Assembly (NCBI GenBank): GCA_045589695.1
Contig: JAZNPP010000037.1
Span: 37,250-101,249, forward strand
Direction: 5' to 3'
DNA: 64,000 nucleotides
DNA from: HGM04593 sp045589695
GTDB lineage: Bacteria > Bacteroidota > Bacteroidia > Bacteroidales > Bacteroidaceae
The notes beneath the pieces are model-generated. The model was not told where the DNA came from. It was given only the letters and a program-made list of their open reading frames with translations, and did no database searches. Within the stretch, counting starts at the first letter, position 1; each line of letters starts with the position of its first letter. A program made the position numbers and the translations under genes. Positions 8,734-16,559 of this stretch are shown here, one piece after another.

Positions 8734-10041
8734 TTTTTTCCAATTCAAACGAACAACGTTCTTTGTGTTATTGTCCACGCTGAATGGGGCAGCGGGGCGT
8801 TCGCCGACAAGCCAGGCGATATTGCCTTCGGCGTCGCACACTGCAAGCTGCCGCTGTCTCTCGGCAAGGCTTCTTTTTTTGTCGGTAAGGTAGTCGCTGG
8901 CAAGTTTTGTCCCTCGCATGCCGAACGGCGCAAAGCGGTCACCGTTACGCAGTGTCCTCAATGTCAAAGGCATGCGCAACTTGTCGTAATCGAGCGTGGC
9001 AATGTTCTTCTCTTTGGGTATAGTGCCGTCGAAGGCTGTTACTTGAATATCCATTGAGCCAAACAAGGTTTCAGCCGTGCCGCTTTCGGGCATCTGCAGC
9101 TCCCACTCTTGGCGTTCCCCAAGTTCGGTTATCAGCAGCCTGCCGCGCTCCTTGACGACAGCGATGTTGTCGGCGGCGACAATCTTGCAGCCTTCGCTGC
9201 CGACGGATGTTATGATATTCTCAACCTGAGTGCTGTTGAAGCCGTAGGGCGACAGTATCTCATGCAGCAGTGTAGAAGGGGCAACCTCTTTCATCAACGA
9301 AGCGATGTCGATGCTGTCGCCATTCTTTACACGTTCCGTAGCCTCTTCAATAGCCTTGCGGTATATCTTTTCCGCCTCGCTAACCATGTGCGCCGTCGAT
9401 GCGAGGCTCTCCTTGATTGACGGGTTTATCTCGCCGAGTTTGGGAATGACTTCAAGCCTTATTTTGTTGCGGGTATAGTCGCATGTAAGGTTGGTGCTGT
9501 CGGTCACGAACGACTCTTTTCTGCGCTGCAGGTAATCGACGATCTCCTCTCGTCCCACACAAAGCATGGGGCGTACAATGTAGCCGTTCTTGGGCTGTAT
9601 GCCTCTAAGACCTTTTATTCCGGTGCCTCGAATGAGGTTTAACAGCAATGTCTCGGCGGAATCGTCCCTATGGTGGGCGACGGCTATGGCGTCGAAGCCT
9701 CTCTCTCTTCTAAGTTTTTCGAAAAGCCCGTACCGCAGCTGTCGTGCGGCCATCTCAATGGATATGCCATTCTCTTTTGCATACGATAGCGTGTCGAACT
9801 CCTCGACATACAGGCTCACGCCGAGGCGGCTGCACAGCTCACGCACGAACCGCTCGTCTCTGTCGCTCTCCTCGCCGCGCAGGTGAAAATTACAATGCAC
9901 AGCCTCGCATCGGTAACCTAAGCTCAGCAGTACATGCAGCAGGGCTACCGAGTCCGCTCCTCCGCTAAGCGCTGCAAGCAGACGGCTTTGCCTGTCAAAA
10001 AGCTTGTGCTTCTCTATGTAATTTTCTACTTTGTATTTCAT
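8722..10041 (-). CDS. tilS: tRNA(Ile)-lysidine synthase
   Basis: TilS converts C34 of the CAU-anticodon tRNA-Ile to lysidine with ATP, which changes both aminoacylation and decoding to AUA. The PP-loop SGGADS is at residues 26-31, followed by VHCNFHLRGEESDRDE, AVAHHRDDSAETLLLNLIRGTG and TCDYTRNKIR, all standard for the N-terminal ATPase domain. The C-terminal third contains the substrate-recognition domains, ending with LRTLRNGDRFAPFGMRGTKLASDYLTDKK and WLVGERPAAPFSV. Length (439) is normal for Bacteroidota. It is transcribed alone, convergent with the Sel1 gene, and has a candidate -7 box (TATATTTG) about 57 bases upstream. Its last residues fall inside a short repeat. Confidence 0.96.
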   Translation of the reverse strand: MKYKVENYIEKHKLFDRQSRLLAALSGGADSVALLHVLLSLGYRCEAVHCNFHLRGEESDRDERFVRELCSRLGVSLYVEEFDTLSYAKENGISIEMAARQLRYGLFEKLRRERGFDAIAVAHHRDDSAETLLLNLIRGTGIKGLRGIQPKNGYIVRPMLCVGREEIVDYLQRRKESFVTDSTNLTCDYTRNKIRLEVIPKLGEINPSIKESLASTAHMVSEAEKIYRKAIEEATERVKNGDSIDIASLMKEVAPSTLLHEILSPYGFNSTQVENIITSVGSEGCKIVAADNIAVVKERGRLLITELGERQEWELQMPESGTAETLFGSMDIQVTAFDGTIPKEKNIATLDYDKLRMPLTLRTLRNGDRFAPFGMRGTKLASDYLTDKKRSLAERQRQLAVCDAEGNIAWLVGERPAAPFSVDNNTKNVVRLNWKKVES

Positions 10042-10097
10042 CTGTCAATGTGAAAAGGGCAGGCATGGGCTTTATTGCCGTTGCCCGGTATTTTATG

Positions 10098-10105
10098 CAA
10101 ATATA
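10098..10105 (-). promoter_or_regulatory. Candidate -7 box for tilS
   Basis: On the minus strand this reads TATATTTG, an exact match to the Bacteroidota TAnnTTTG consensus, 57 bases before the tilS start. No clear -33 TTTG is seen at the right distance, so support is moderate. Confidence 0.4.
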
Positions 10106-10166
10106 AACCAAAACGTTGAATAATCGTTTAAAATTGGGCGGCTTAGGCAAAAAATGGCTTTCTTTG

Positions 10167-10197
10167 TTTGTTCTTCACAAAAAATGTCTTACCTTTG
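10167..10197 (+). promoter_or_regulatory. Promoter of tRNA-Cys
   Basis: TTTG at 10167-10170 and TACCTTTG at 10190-10197, separated by 19 bases, fit the Bacteroidota sigma-ABfr consensus (-33 TTTG, -7 TAnnTTTG). The tRNA begins 16 bases downstream. Confidence 0.7.
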
Positions 10198-10212
10198 TCA
10201 TCGCAAATCGCC

Positions 10213-10284
10213 GGTACCTTGGATGAGTGGCTTAGTCAGCGGTCTGCAAAACCGTGTACGGCGGTTCGAATCCGCCAGGTACCT
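10213..10284 (+). tRNA. tRNA-Cys (anticodon GCA)
   Basis: A cloverleaf can be folded by eye. The acceptor strands are GGTACCT and AGGTACC (10277-10283), and the discriminator is T as usual for tRNA-Cys. The anticodon stem GCGGT/ACCGT holds the loop CTGCAAA with anticodon GCA, and the T arm is GGCGGTTCGAATCCGCC. No CCA is encoded. It is flanked by a consensus promoter and an intrinsic terminator, so it appears to be a single-gene transcription unit. Confidence 0.93.
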
Positions 10285-10285
10285 C

Positions 10286-10316
10286 AAGGAGTCTCAGTAA
10301 TGAGACTCCTTTTTTT
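10286..10316 (+). terminator. Intrinsic terminator after tRNA-Cys
   Basis: GGAGTCTCA (10288-10296), loop GTAA, TGAGACTCC (10301-10309), then seven T residues. The stem can be extended by two A-T pairs. It starts two bases after the tRNA 3' end. Confidence 0.9.
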
Positions 10317-10628
10317 GTAATGGTGGTGAACGGGGCTGCTAAGGTAGCTTAGGGGCACCGGCAAATTCTTGGGGCTGAGCGGCTTTTGGTTAAAACAGAA
10401 ACCTCGCTCTGTTTTTAACGATTAAAGCGAAGCTTCGACGGCATGAGCAGCATCTCGTCAAGCGCAGTGCCGCAAAGTGGCACCGCTTGGGTTGCGATTG
10501 CGAATGCCGCCAACAGATTAACGAGGAAAGATTAACGATTAACATTCTACTCCCCGGAGTTTGCAGGTGAGCGTAGCTTGGGCAACTATGCAGGTGAGTC
10601 TTTTTCTTGAAAAAAGGAGCGGCAAGGC
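10317..10628. other. 312-bp intergenic region after tRNA-Cys and after the PPTase gene
   Basis: No convincing gene. It holds an imperfect hairpin (TTAAAACAGA ... TCTGTTTTTAA, about 10390-10418) and copies of the ATTAACG-type unit near 10416-10427 and 10517-10543. A small CTTTTTC/GAAAAAAG hairpin near 10599-10615 could end the minus-strand PPTase transcript. Confidence 0.5.
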
Positions 10629-11243
10629 TTATTCTTCTGTGCAGCACGAAAGCACGTACTCGGAAATTCCGTAAGTGCGGCATACGGCTGACGTGTCGTC
10701 GGGGTAGGCGACTCTGTATTCGGCATAACTGTCGCTACCGATCGCCTTTTCGAGGCGGATATCTTTTATGGTGACACAGCTGACGGGGTTGAACTTGAAT
10801 GCCGCCTCTTTCGCTGTCCACATACGCAGAGCCTCTCCGTCGCATATTACAGCGTCGCTGTTGTCGGCAACCTTTCTTATGGCCTTTGACGCATCACGCC
10901 CCTCGTTCTCAATATCTATGCCTACAGGCCGCTTTGATATAGCAATGACCGCAAGCCCTCTTGTGTGGCTTATGCTTATATGCCGGCCTGACCCCCTGAG
11001 GCAAGGCGCGCCGCCAGGCATGTATGCGAGGGCTGAAACGTTATACCCGCTATGCTGCAGCAGGGCTCTTGCGGCAAGCCATTCACGTTGTCTCTCCGCA
11101 GCCTTGAACTTGCACCGTGCTTCGGCAAGCAGTTCGTCGCCGCCGTCAATGAGAGCGGCAAGTTCTTCGACGCTCTCTTCTATCCGCCAGAAGTAGAACT
11201 CGACGCCCGGATGGCAAACGCTGTATGTGTCAATCTTAGGCAT
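10629..11243 (-). CDS. 4'-phosphopantetheinyl transferase superfamily protein
   Basis: Sfp/AcpS-type enzyme that moves the phosphopantetheine arm of CoA onto a carrier-protein serine in the cytoplasm. Visible motifs are HISISHTRGLAVIAI, the Mg-binding PVGIDIE and the WTAKEAAFK signature, in the expected order. Starting at the ATG at 11243 (MPKIDTYS) gives 204 residues, normal for the class; the longer frame begins inside the upstream palindrome and adds a poor N-terminus. The target could be the fatty-acid ACP or a secondary carrier protein; no carrier protein or synthase gene is next to it. It is divergent from the epimerase/PAP2 pair, with a 31-bp palindrome in between. Confidence 0.88.
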   Translation of the reverse strand: MPKIDTYSVCHPGVEFYFWRIEESVEELAALIDGGDELLAEARCKFKAAERQREWLAARALLQHSGYNVSALAYMPGGAPCLRGSGRHISISHTRGLAVIAISKRPVGIDIENEGRDASKAIRKVADNSDAVICDGEALRMWTAKEAAFKFNPVSCVTIKDIRLEKAIGSDSYAEYRVAYPDDTSAVCRTYGISEYVLSCCTEE

Positions 11244-11257
11244 GATGCGGTTTTTAC

Positions 11258-11288
11258 ATATATGCAAAAATAGATGTTTTGCATATAT
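11258..11288. promoter_or_regulatory. 31-bp perfect palindrome in the divergent promoter region
   Basis: ATATATGCAAAA (11258-11269) and TTTTGCATATAT (11277-11288) are perfect 12-base inverted arms around a 7-base spacer. A minus-strand -7 box for the PPTase (TATTTTTG, 11265-11272) lies inside it, with TTGG at 11291-11294 at -33 spacing. This geometry suits an operator for a dimeric regulator, or a cruciform-prone site. Confidence 0.55.
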
Positions 11289-11333
11289 TCCCAATCAAAA
11301 CAGCGAAAAAAGATGACGTTTCTCTTTTTTATG

Positions 11334-11341
11334 TATCTTCG
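11334..11341 (+). promoter_or_regulatory. Candidate -7 box for the epimerase/PAP2 pair
   Basis: TATCTTCG, a common variant of the Bacteroidota -7 element, 53 bases before the epimerase start. No convincing -33 element is visible. Confidence 0.35.
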
Positions 11342-11394
11342 CATGAACATTATGTTCGGTTTTTTGTTTATAAGGCAGGTTTTTTTCGGTTATA

Positions 11395-12402
11395 ATGAAA
11401 ATTCTAATCACAGGTGCAAGCGGTTTTATCGGCAGTTTTTTAGTGGAAAAGGGTGTCGAGAAGGGATACGAGGTGTGGGCCGGCATGCGTCGCGGCAGCA
11501 GCCGCAGGAACATCACCGCCGCAGACGTGAACTTCATTGAGCTTGACTTGTTGTCGCCCGCCGACCTTAGGCGCCGGCTGTCGACGTTCAAGAGCAAGCA
11601 CGGTGCATGGGATTATGTCATACATGCGGCGGGAGTTACTAAGTGTGCCGACAAGAACGAGTTCTACGAGGTAAACGAAGGAGGTACCATTAACCTTGCC
11701 GAAGCTCTGCTCTTGCAGGGTATGACACCAAAGAAATTCATATATCTTAGCTCCCTGAGCATATATGGTCCGATAAAAGAGACAGAGCCTTTTGTCCCGA
11801 TAACGGAAAACGACATACCGAAACCGGACACCGTTTACGGCAAGAGCAAACTTGCTGCCGAGAGGTTTATCATTGGCAAGTCGGGCATTCCTTTTATGAT
11901 ATTACGCCCGACCGGTGTATACGGTCCCCGTGAACGTGATTACTTTAAAATGGTGAAGAGCGCAAGCCTGCATTTCGATTTTTCTGCCGGCTGCCGGCCG
12001 CAGCTTATAACGTTCATTTACGTAAAGGATCTTGTCAAGGCTGTATATTTAGCATTGGAGAGTCCTTTGGTGAACCGTTGCTACTTGGTCAGCGAGCCGC
12101 AAGGGTATAACAGCAGTAGCTTCAGCGATTATATAGCCAACTCGCTCGGCAAACGTTTCATAATTCACATAAAAGCTCCGTTGTGGCTGCTCAGAGCAGT
12201 GTCGTTCTGCTGCGAAAGGCTTGCCGCGCTTGTCGGCAGAGCAAGCACGCTCAACAGCGACAAATACAAGATTATGAAGCAGCGTAACTGGCTGTGCGAT
12301 ACTGCAGCCATAGAAAAAGAACTTGGTTTTAAGATAGATTATCCGCTTGAGAAAGGTGTGGAGGAGATGATTGGTTGGTACAAGCAAAACAGCTGGATAT
12401 GA
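11395..12402 (+). CDS. NAD-dependent epimerase/dehydratase (extended SDR) family protein
   Basis: The protein begins with the Rossmann dinucleotide motif TGASGFIGSFL, keeps SSLSIYG and the catalytic pair YGKSK (YxxxK), and has the PTGVYGPRE segment typical of extended short-chain dehydrogenases. It should bind NAD(P) and oxidise, reduce or epimerise a substrate. The 335-residue length is normal. Its stop overlaps the start of the PAP2 gene (ATGA), so the two products are translationally coupled and probably share a pathway. Family members include sugar epimerases and also reductases of sphingolipid synthesis in Bacteroidota; the partner membrane phosphatase makes a lipid role plausible. Substrate is unknown. 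Confidence 0.85.
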   Translation: MKILITGASGFIGSFLVEKGVEKGYEVWAGMRRGSSRRNITAADVNFIELDLLSPADLRRRLSTFKSKHGAWDYVIHAAGVTKCADKNEFYEVNEGGTINLAEALLLQGMTPKKFIYLSSLSIYGPIKETEPFVPITENDIPKPDTVYGKSKLAAERFIIGKSGIPFMILRPTGVYGPRERDYFKMVKSASLHFDFSAGCRPQLITFIYVKDLVKAVYLALESPLVNRCYLVSEPQGYNSSSFSDYIANSLGKRFIIHIKAPLWLLRAVSFCCERLAALVGRASTLNSDKYKIMKQRNWLCDTAAIEKELGFKIDYPLEKGVEEMIGWYKQNSWI

Positions 12403-13349
12403 TTTTTTTTGAACGTGAGAAAATTGAAATACGATACCTTGCCGTTGAAAAACTCAGCTTTTTATACACCCTGTTCACGACACTTCTTATAATACTGTTC
12501 TACAACAGAATCAGCAACCCGCAAGCTATGCTGACGGGCCGTTTCTTCGCCATAGCAGGGACATATCTTATTATATACATATATACTCTGTTCCCCTCAA
12601 GAGGCACCCGCTATCTGCGGTTGCTGTTTCAAGTGGCGCTGCTTAATTTCTGGTACCCCGACACGTTCGAGTTCAACCGTATGTTTCCCAACCTTGACCA
12701 CCTTTTCGCGTCAGCGGAGGCAAGCCTCTTCGGTTGTCAGCCCTCGATACTGTTCGAACAGCGGCTGAGCGGAACATTCTGGCGTGAGCTTTTCAACTTC
12801 GGCTACTGGATGTTCTATCCTATGATATTGGCGATAACAACCTATTTCTTCTTCGCCAGGCCTAAAGAGGCTGAACGCAGTGCCTTTATTGTACTGTTTT
12901 CGTTCTTTACCTATTATATAATATTCATGTTCGTGCCAGTGGCGGGGCCTCAGTTCTATTTTCCCGTTATCGGAGAGCGCGTTGCCACGGCAGGGCCGTA
13001 CCTCGCTGTCGGCGACTATTTCAACGGCATGCAGTGCGTGACGGCAGCCCAAGAGGGCAAGGGTATGCTTTTTACCGAGCTCGTATGCACGGCGCAGTCG
13101 ATAGGAGAACGCCCAGCGGCAGCCTTCCCGAGTTCGCATGCAGGCGTTGCCACGGTGATAATGATTCTTGCGTCGCGACGAATGAAGAAACGGCTGTTCA
13201 TGCTCTTTTTTATCGTTTACCTGCTGCTGTGCCTCGCTACGGTATACATAAAGGCGCACTACCTCATAGACGCCATCGCCGGCATTGTTTCGGGAATACT
13301 CATATTCCGCTTGGCGGCATGGGGATGGGGATTAATGTGTAACGATTAA
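12399..13349 (+). CDS. PAP2-superfamily integral membrane lipid phosphatase/phosphotransferase
   Basis: At least six hydrophobic segments span the protein. The PAP2 catalytic motifs are visible: GERPAAAFPSSHAGV (motif 2, PSSH) and KAHYLIDAIAG (motif 3, with the nucleophilic His). The spacing of motifs and the long N-terminal membrane part resemble the PAP2/inositol-phosphorylceramide-synthase-like group, which acts on lipid phosphates or moves phospho-headgroups between lipids. The start at 12399 overlaps the epimerase stop by four bases and is preferred to an upstream ATG at 12375. The final codons (Cys-Asn-Asp-stop) lie inside a TAACGATTAACG repeat. The exact substrate is not predictable. 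Confidence 0.82.
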   Translation: MIFFEREKIEIRYLAVEKLSFLYTLFTTLLIILFYNRISNPQAMLTGRFFAIAGTYLIIYIYTLFPSRGTRYLRLLFQVALLNFWYPDTFEFNRMFPNLDHLFASAEASLFGCQPSILFEQRLSGTFWRELFNFGYWMFYPMILAITTYFFFARPKEAERSAFIVLFSFFTYYIIFMFVPVAGPQFYFPVIGERVATAGPYLAVGDYFNGMQCVTAAQEGKGMLFTELVCTAQSIGERPAAAFPSSHAGVATVIMILASRRMKKRLFMLFFIVYLLLCLATVYIKAHYLIDAIAGIVSGILIFRLAAWGWGLMCND

Positions 13350-13375
13350 CGTGTAACGTGTAACGATTAACGGGG
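13331..13375. repeat. TAACGATTAACG short repeat at the PAP2 stop codon
   Basis: GTGTAACGATTAACG occurs in tandem with a variant spacer. The PAP2 stop codon (AACGATTAA) is within the first unit. Similar units occur near 8194, 10416-10543 and 37156-37192. Confidence 0.6.
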
Positions 13376-13669
13376 AGGGATAAACGGGCGGCTCATATGT
13401 AAAGTCCGGGGGGATAAGAGTATTTCACTTATAGTGCCTATTCGTTTTGAAAATAACTTCTTCTTACCGTTTTTGAGATGCGCTGCCTGCGGCGAGACGG
13501 CTTGCGCTCGCTGTAAAAGCTCAAATAAATTTGGCTTTTGTTCGCTTACCAGCGATTTGCGGTTTCCCTTTTTGACATACTTTAATATTTGCTTGGCGTT
13601 CTTTTTCCGTCAAGCGGTTGTTGTATGCGCTTTTATTGTTAATTTAGCGACAGTTTCAAATTTACTGTT
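13350..13669. other. 320-bp intergenic region before rnr
   Basis: Begins with the TAACGATTAACG repeat. At 13521-13550 it holds an AAATAAAT-TTGGCTTTTGTTCGCTTACC stretch resembling segments near 8351 and 61241. A 90-codon frame crosses it, but its product is compositionally odd and it overlaps rnr out of frame, so I do not call it a gene. Confidence 0.5.
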
Positions 13670-15817
13670 ATGGGAAAGAAAGGCGGAAAAGGTAAAGGAC
13701 GTATGAACAAGAACATGCTGGTTGAGATGCTGATAGAGCTATTTAACCGCTGCGACGGCAAGACACTGAGTCCTAAGGATATTTTTAAGGAGCTGAACCT
13801 TACATCGACCTCGGCAAGAACACTATGCGTGCATATCCTTGACGATATGGTCTTCGACGGCTATCTGATGGAGCCTGAGTTCCGCCGATATGCTCTTGCG
13901 AACAATGTGTCGATGCTTTACGGAACGTTCTCGCGCAACAGGGACGGATATAACGAGTTTTACCCCGAAGACGGCAGCGAGGCGGTGTTGATAAGCGAAC
14001 GCAATTCGGCGCATGCGCTAACCGATGACATGGTGCGTGTGGCTCTGTTCGCGCGCCGCAGAGGCCGAGGACGTGAAGGCGAGGTCGTGGAGATTGTAAA
14101 ACGCACTCACGATACCTTTGTCGGCGAACTGCATGTAGAGAAGCATTATGCCTTTCTCATTACCGAGAGCCGCATTATGCCTAATGATATTTTTATACCG
14201 AAAGAGATGCTCAAAGGCGGCAAGAACGGTGACAAGGCGGTTGTAAAGCTGCTCGAATGGCCCGCAGACAGCAAGAATCCCATAGGAAAGGTCATTGACA
14301 TTCTTGGCAAGAGCGGCGACAACGACACCGAGATGAACGCTATTCTTGCCGAATACGGCTTGCCCTACACATACCCTGCGGCGGTAGAGGAGGCCGCGCG
14401 CAAACTGAGCCAGGAAATTACGGCCGAGGAGATTGCGGCAAGAGAGGACTTCAGGGCTGTCACCACGTTCACCATTGACCCGGCCGACGCAAAGGATTTT
14501 GACGACGCCTTGTCCATTCGTCCTGCCGGCGAAGGTATTTGGGAGGTGGGAGTGCATATCGCCGACGTGTCGCACTACGTGACCGAGGGCAGCATAATCG
14601 ATAAGGAGGCGTTCAAACGCGCCACATCGATATATCTCGTGGATCGCACGATACCTATGCTTCCCGAACGTCTGTGCAACTTCTTGTGTTCATTACGCCC
14701 CGACGAAGAGAAACTCGCATATTCGGTCATCTTTACAATGAACGAAAAAGCCGAAGTAAAGAGATTCAATATAACACGCTCGGTGATAAAGAGCGACCGC
14801 CGCTTCAGCTATGAAGAGGTGCAGGAAATCATTGAAAAGGGCGAGGGCGAATATTATGAGGAGATAAAAGTACTCAACAGCCTTGCTCAGAAGATGCGTG
14901 AGAAGCGTTTTGCTGCAGGAGCCATCGACTTTCAACAGGCGCAGGTGCATTTCAGCCTCGACGAGAAGGGCAAGCCGCTGTCGGTATACTTCAGCGAGAG
15001 TAACGAGTCGCATCAGCTTATCGAGGAGTTCATGCTGCTCGCTAACCGTACCGTAGCCGAGAAGATTGGCCGCAAGGCGCCCGGCGGCAATGCCAAGACA
15101 TTCGTATATCGCATACACGACCAACCCGACCCCGAAAAGCTTACAATGCTTTCCAGGTTCGTCAGCAAGCTCGGATACAAGATGCGCAGCGGGTCAGGAC
15201 GTACCTCGTCGGCGTCGGCGCTCAACAGCCTGCTGAAAGAGGTGCATGGCAGCAAGGAGCAGAACGTGATAGAACAGATATCATTGCGTACGATGCAGAA
15301 GGCACGTTACTCTACTGAGAATATCGGGCACTACGGCCTCGCGTTCCGCTACTATACGCACTTCACGTCGCCAATCAGGCGTTACCCCGACCTGCTTGTC
15401 CACCGTCTTTTGCACCGTTACCTTACCCTTGATGCGCGCACGGTAAACAAAAGTAAGTATGAGGACTTGTGCGAACACTGCTCGGCACAAGAGCAAGTCG
15501 CCGCCAACGCCGAACGCGCAAGCATCAAGTACAAGCAGGTAGAGTTCATGAGCGGGCATGTAGGCGAGGTGTTCGACGCTGTGATAAGCGGTGTCACGGA
15601 GTGGGGTTTTTATGCCGAGATTAACGAGAACAAGTGCGAGGGCATGATACCGATGCGTACTCTTCAGGACGACTATTATGAGTTCGACGATGCCAACTAC
15701 TGTATCATCGGCCGCCGTCACCGACGCAAGTTCACCATAGGCGACCCTGTGAAGATACGCATCACAAGGGCGAACCTCGACCGCAAACAGCTTGACTTTG
15801 AACTTGTCGAGGATTGA
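13670..15817 (+). CDS. rnr: Ribonuclease R (3'-5' exoribonuclease)
   Basis: RNase II/R-family enzyme that degrades structured RNA processively from the 3' end. Order of parts: an N-terminal winged-helix-like region (about 10-80), cold-shock OB folds, the RNB catalytic domain containing FTIDPADAKDFDDALSI with the metal-binding aspartates, GVHIADVSHYV, the YSTENIGHYGLAFRYYTHFTSPIRRYPDLLVHR block, and a C-terminal S1 domain (GHVGEVFDAVISGVTEWGFYAEI). The 715-residue length and S1 tail favour RNase R over RNase II. The Gly/Lys-rich start MGKKGGKGKGR is typical of basic N-termini in this group. It stands alone between the PAP2 gene and the two-component system. Confidence 0.96.
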   Translation: MGKKGGKGKGRMNKNMLVEMLIELFNRCDGKTLSPKDIFKELNLTSTSARTLCVHILDDMVFDGYLMEPEFRRYALANNVSMLYGTFSRNRDGYNEFYPEDGSEAVLISERNSAHALTDDMVRVALFARRRGRGREGEVVEIVKRTHDTFVGELHVEKHYAFLITESRIMPNDIFIPKEMLKGGKNGDKAVVKLLEWPADSKNPIGKVIDILGKSGDNDTEMNAILAEYGLPYTYPAAVEEAARKLSQEITAEEIAAREDFRAVTTFTIDPADAKDFDDALSIRPAGEGIWEVGVHIADVSHYVTEGSIIDKEAFKRATSIYLVDRTIPMLPERLCNFLCSLRPDEEKLAYSVIFTMNEKAEVKRFNITRSVIKSDRRFSYEEVQEIIEKGEGEYYEEIKVLNSLAQKMREKRFAAGAIDFQQAQVHFSLDEKGKPLSVYFSESNESHQLIEEFMLLANRTVAEKIGRKAPGGNAKTFVYRIHDQPDPEKLTMLSRFVSKLGYKMRSGSGRTSSASALNSLLKEVHGSKEQNVIEQISLRTMQKARYSTENIGHYGLAFRYYTHFTSPIRRYPDLLVHRLLHRYLTLDARTVNKSKYEDLCEHCSAQEQVAANAERASIKYKQVEFMSGHVGEVFDAVISGVTEWGFYAEINENKCEGMIPMRTLQDDYYEFDDANYCIIGRRHRRKFTIGDPVKIRITRANLDRKQLDFELVED

Positions 15818-15854
15818 AAACGTTCCGTTTCAGCTTTATTTCATAATTGCCGCT

Positions 15855-15862
15855 TAATTTTG
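15855..15862 (+). promoter_or_regulatory. Candidate -7 box for the two-component system
   Basis: TAATTTTG, an exact TAnnTTTG match, 13 bases before the response-regulator start. No clear -33 TTTG is seen, so the leader would be very short. Confidence 0.45.
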
Positions 15863-15875
15863 TCACAAAGAAGGT

Positions 15876-16559
15876 ATGAAATTATTGATAATTGAAGACG
15901 ACCAGTCATTGCGTGAAATAATGCACCGCTCGCTGACTGCCGAGGGATATGTCGTGGAGACGGCTGCCAACCGCTTTGAGGCCGAAGACAAGATTGCCGG
16001 CTATGAATATGACTGCATAATGCTCGACATCATGCTGCCCGACGGCAACGGGCTGGAGATACTCGAACACATAAAGACTTTAGGCAAGAACGACAGGGTA
16101 ATAATCATTTCGGCACGCGACTCTCTTGACGACAAGATTAAAGGGCTCGACATGGGTGCCGACGACTACCTGCCCAAACCATTTTATATGGCGGAACTGT
16201 CGGCAAGGATAAAGAGCGTGCTGCGACGGGGAACCGGAGCCGTGAATAACGTGATGAACGTGGGCAACATAACGCTCGACCTGCAGAGCCGTCGTATAAC
16301 CATAGCCGGCAAGGAGGTGCCGTTGCTGAAGAAGGAGTTCGACATATTGCTCTACTTCATGCAACGTCCGGGGCATATAATTGACAAAGCGGTGCTTGCC
16401 GAGGCTGTGTGGGGCGACCACATCGACATGGCGGACAATTTCCAATTCATATACGCACAGATAAAGAACCTGAGAAAGAAACTCGCCGAGGCCGGCGCTG
16501 ACACAAACATAAAGGCGGTTTACGGCTTTGGCTACAAATTCACAGAAGCTGCAGAATGA
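15876..16559 (+). CDS. OmpR/PhoB-family response regulator
   Basis: An N-terminal receiver domain carries the acidic pair EDD (residues 7-9), the phospho-acceptor D51 in CIMLDIMLPDGNGL, and K in DYLPKPF. The C-terminal winged-helix DNA-binding domain follows from about residue 125 (GNITLDLQSRRI, LLKKEFDILLYFM, NLRKKL, TVYGFGYKF-like end). It should bind tandem sites as a phosphorylated dimer. Its stop overlaps the kinase start (ATGA), so both are made together. The first genes downstream in the same direction are two PepSY-like envelope proteins, which are plausible targets. It resembles RprY-like regulators in general form, but the specific orthology is not claimed. Confidence 0.95.
   Translation: MKLLIIEDDQSLREIMHRSLTAEGYVVETAANRFEAEDKIAGYEYDCIMLDIMLPDGNGLEILEHIKTLGKNDRVIIISARDSLDDKIKGLDMGADDYLPKPFYMAELSARIKSVLRRGTGAVNNVMNVGNITLDLQSRRITIAGKEVPLLKKEFDILLYFMQRPGHIIDKAVLAEAVWGDHIDMADNFQFIYAQIKNLRKKLAEAGADTNIKAVYGFGYKFTEAAE

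Noticed and set aside
10390..10683. 97-codon minus-strand frame over the end of the PPTase gene
   Set aside because: It is an out-of-frame shadow of the PPTase gene plus repeat-containing intergenic DNA, with no recognisable product.
13331..13375. Regular short repeats as a CRISPR array
   Set aside because: Units are about 12-15 bases with no uniform spacers, and no cas genes are nearby.
13434..13706. 90-codon frame before rnr
   Set aside because: It overlaps rnr in another frame, has a Cys/Phe-rich product without family resemblance, and covers a repeat-like intergenic stretch.
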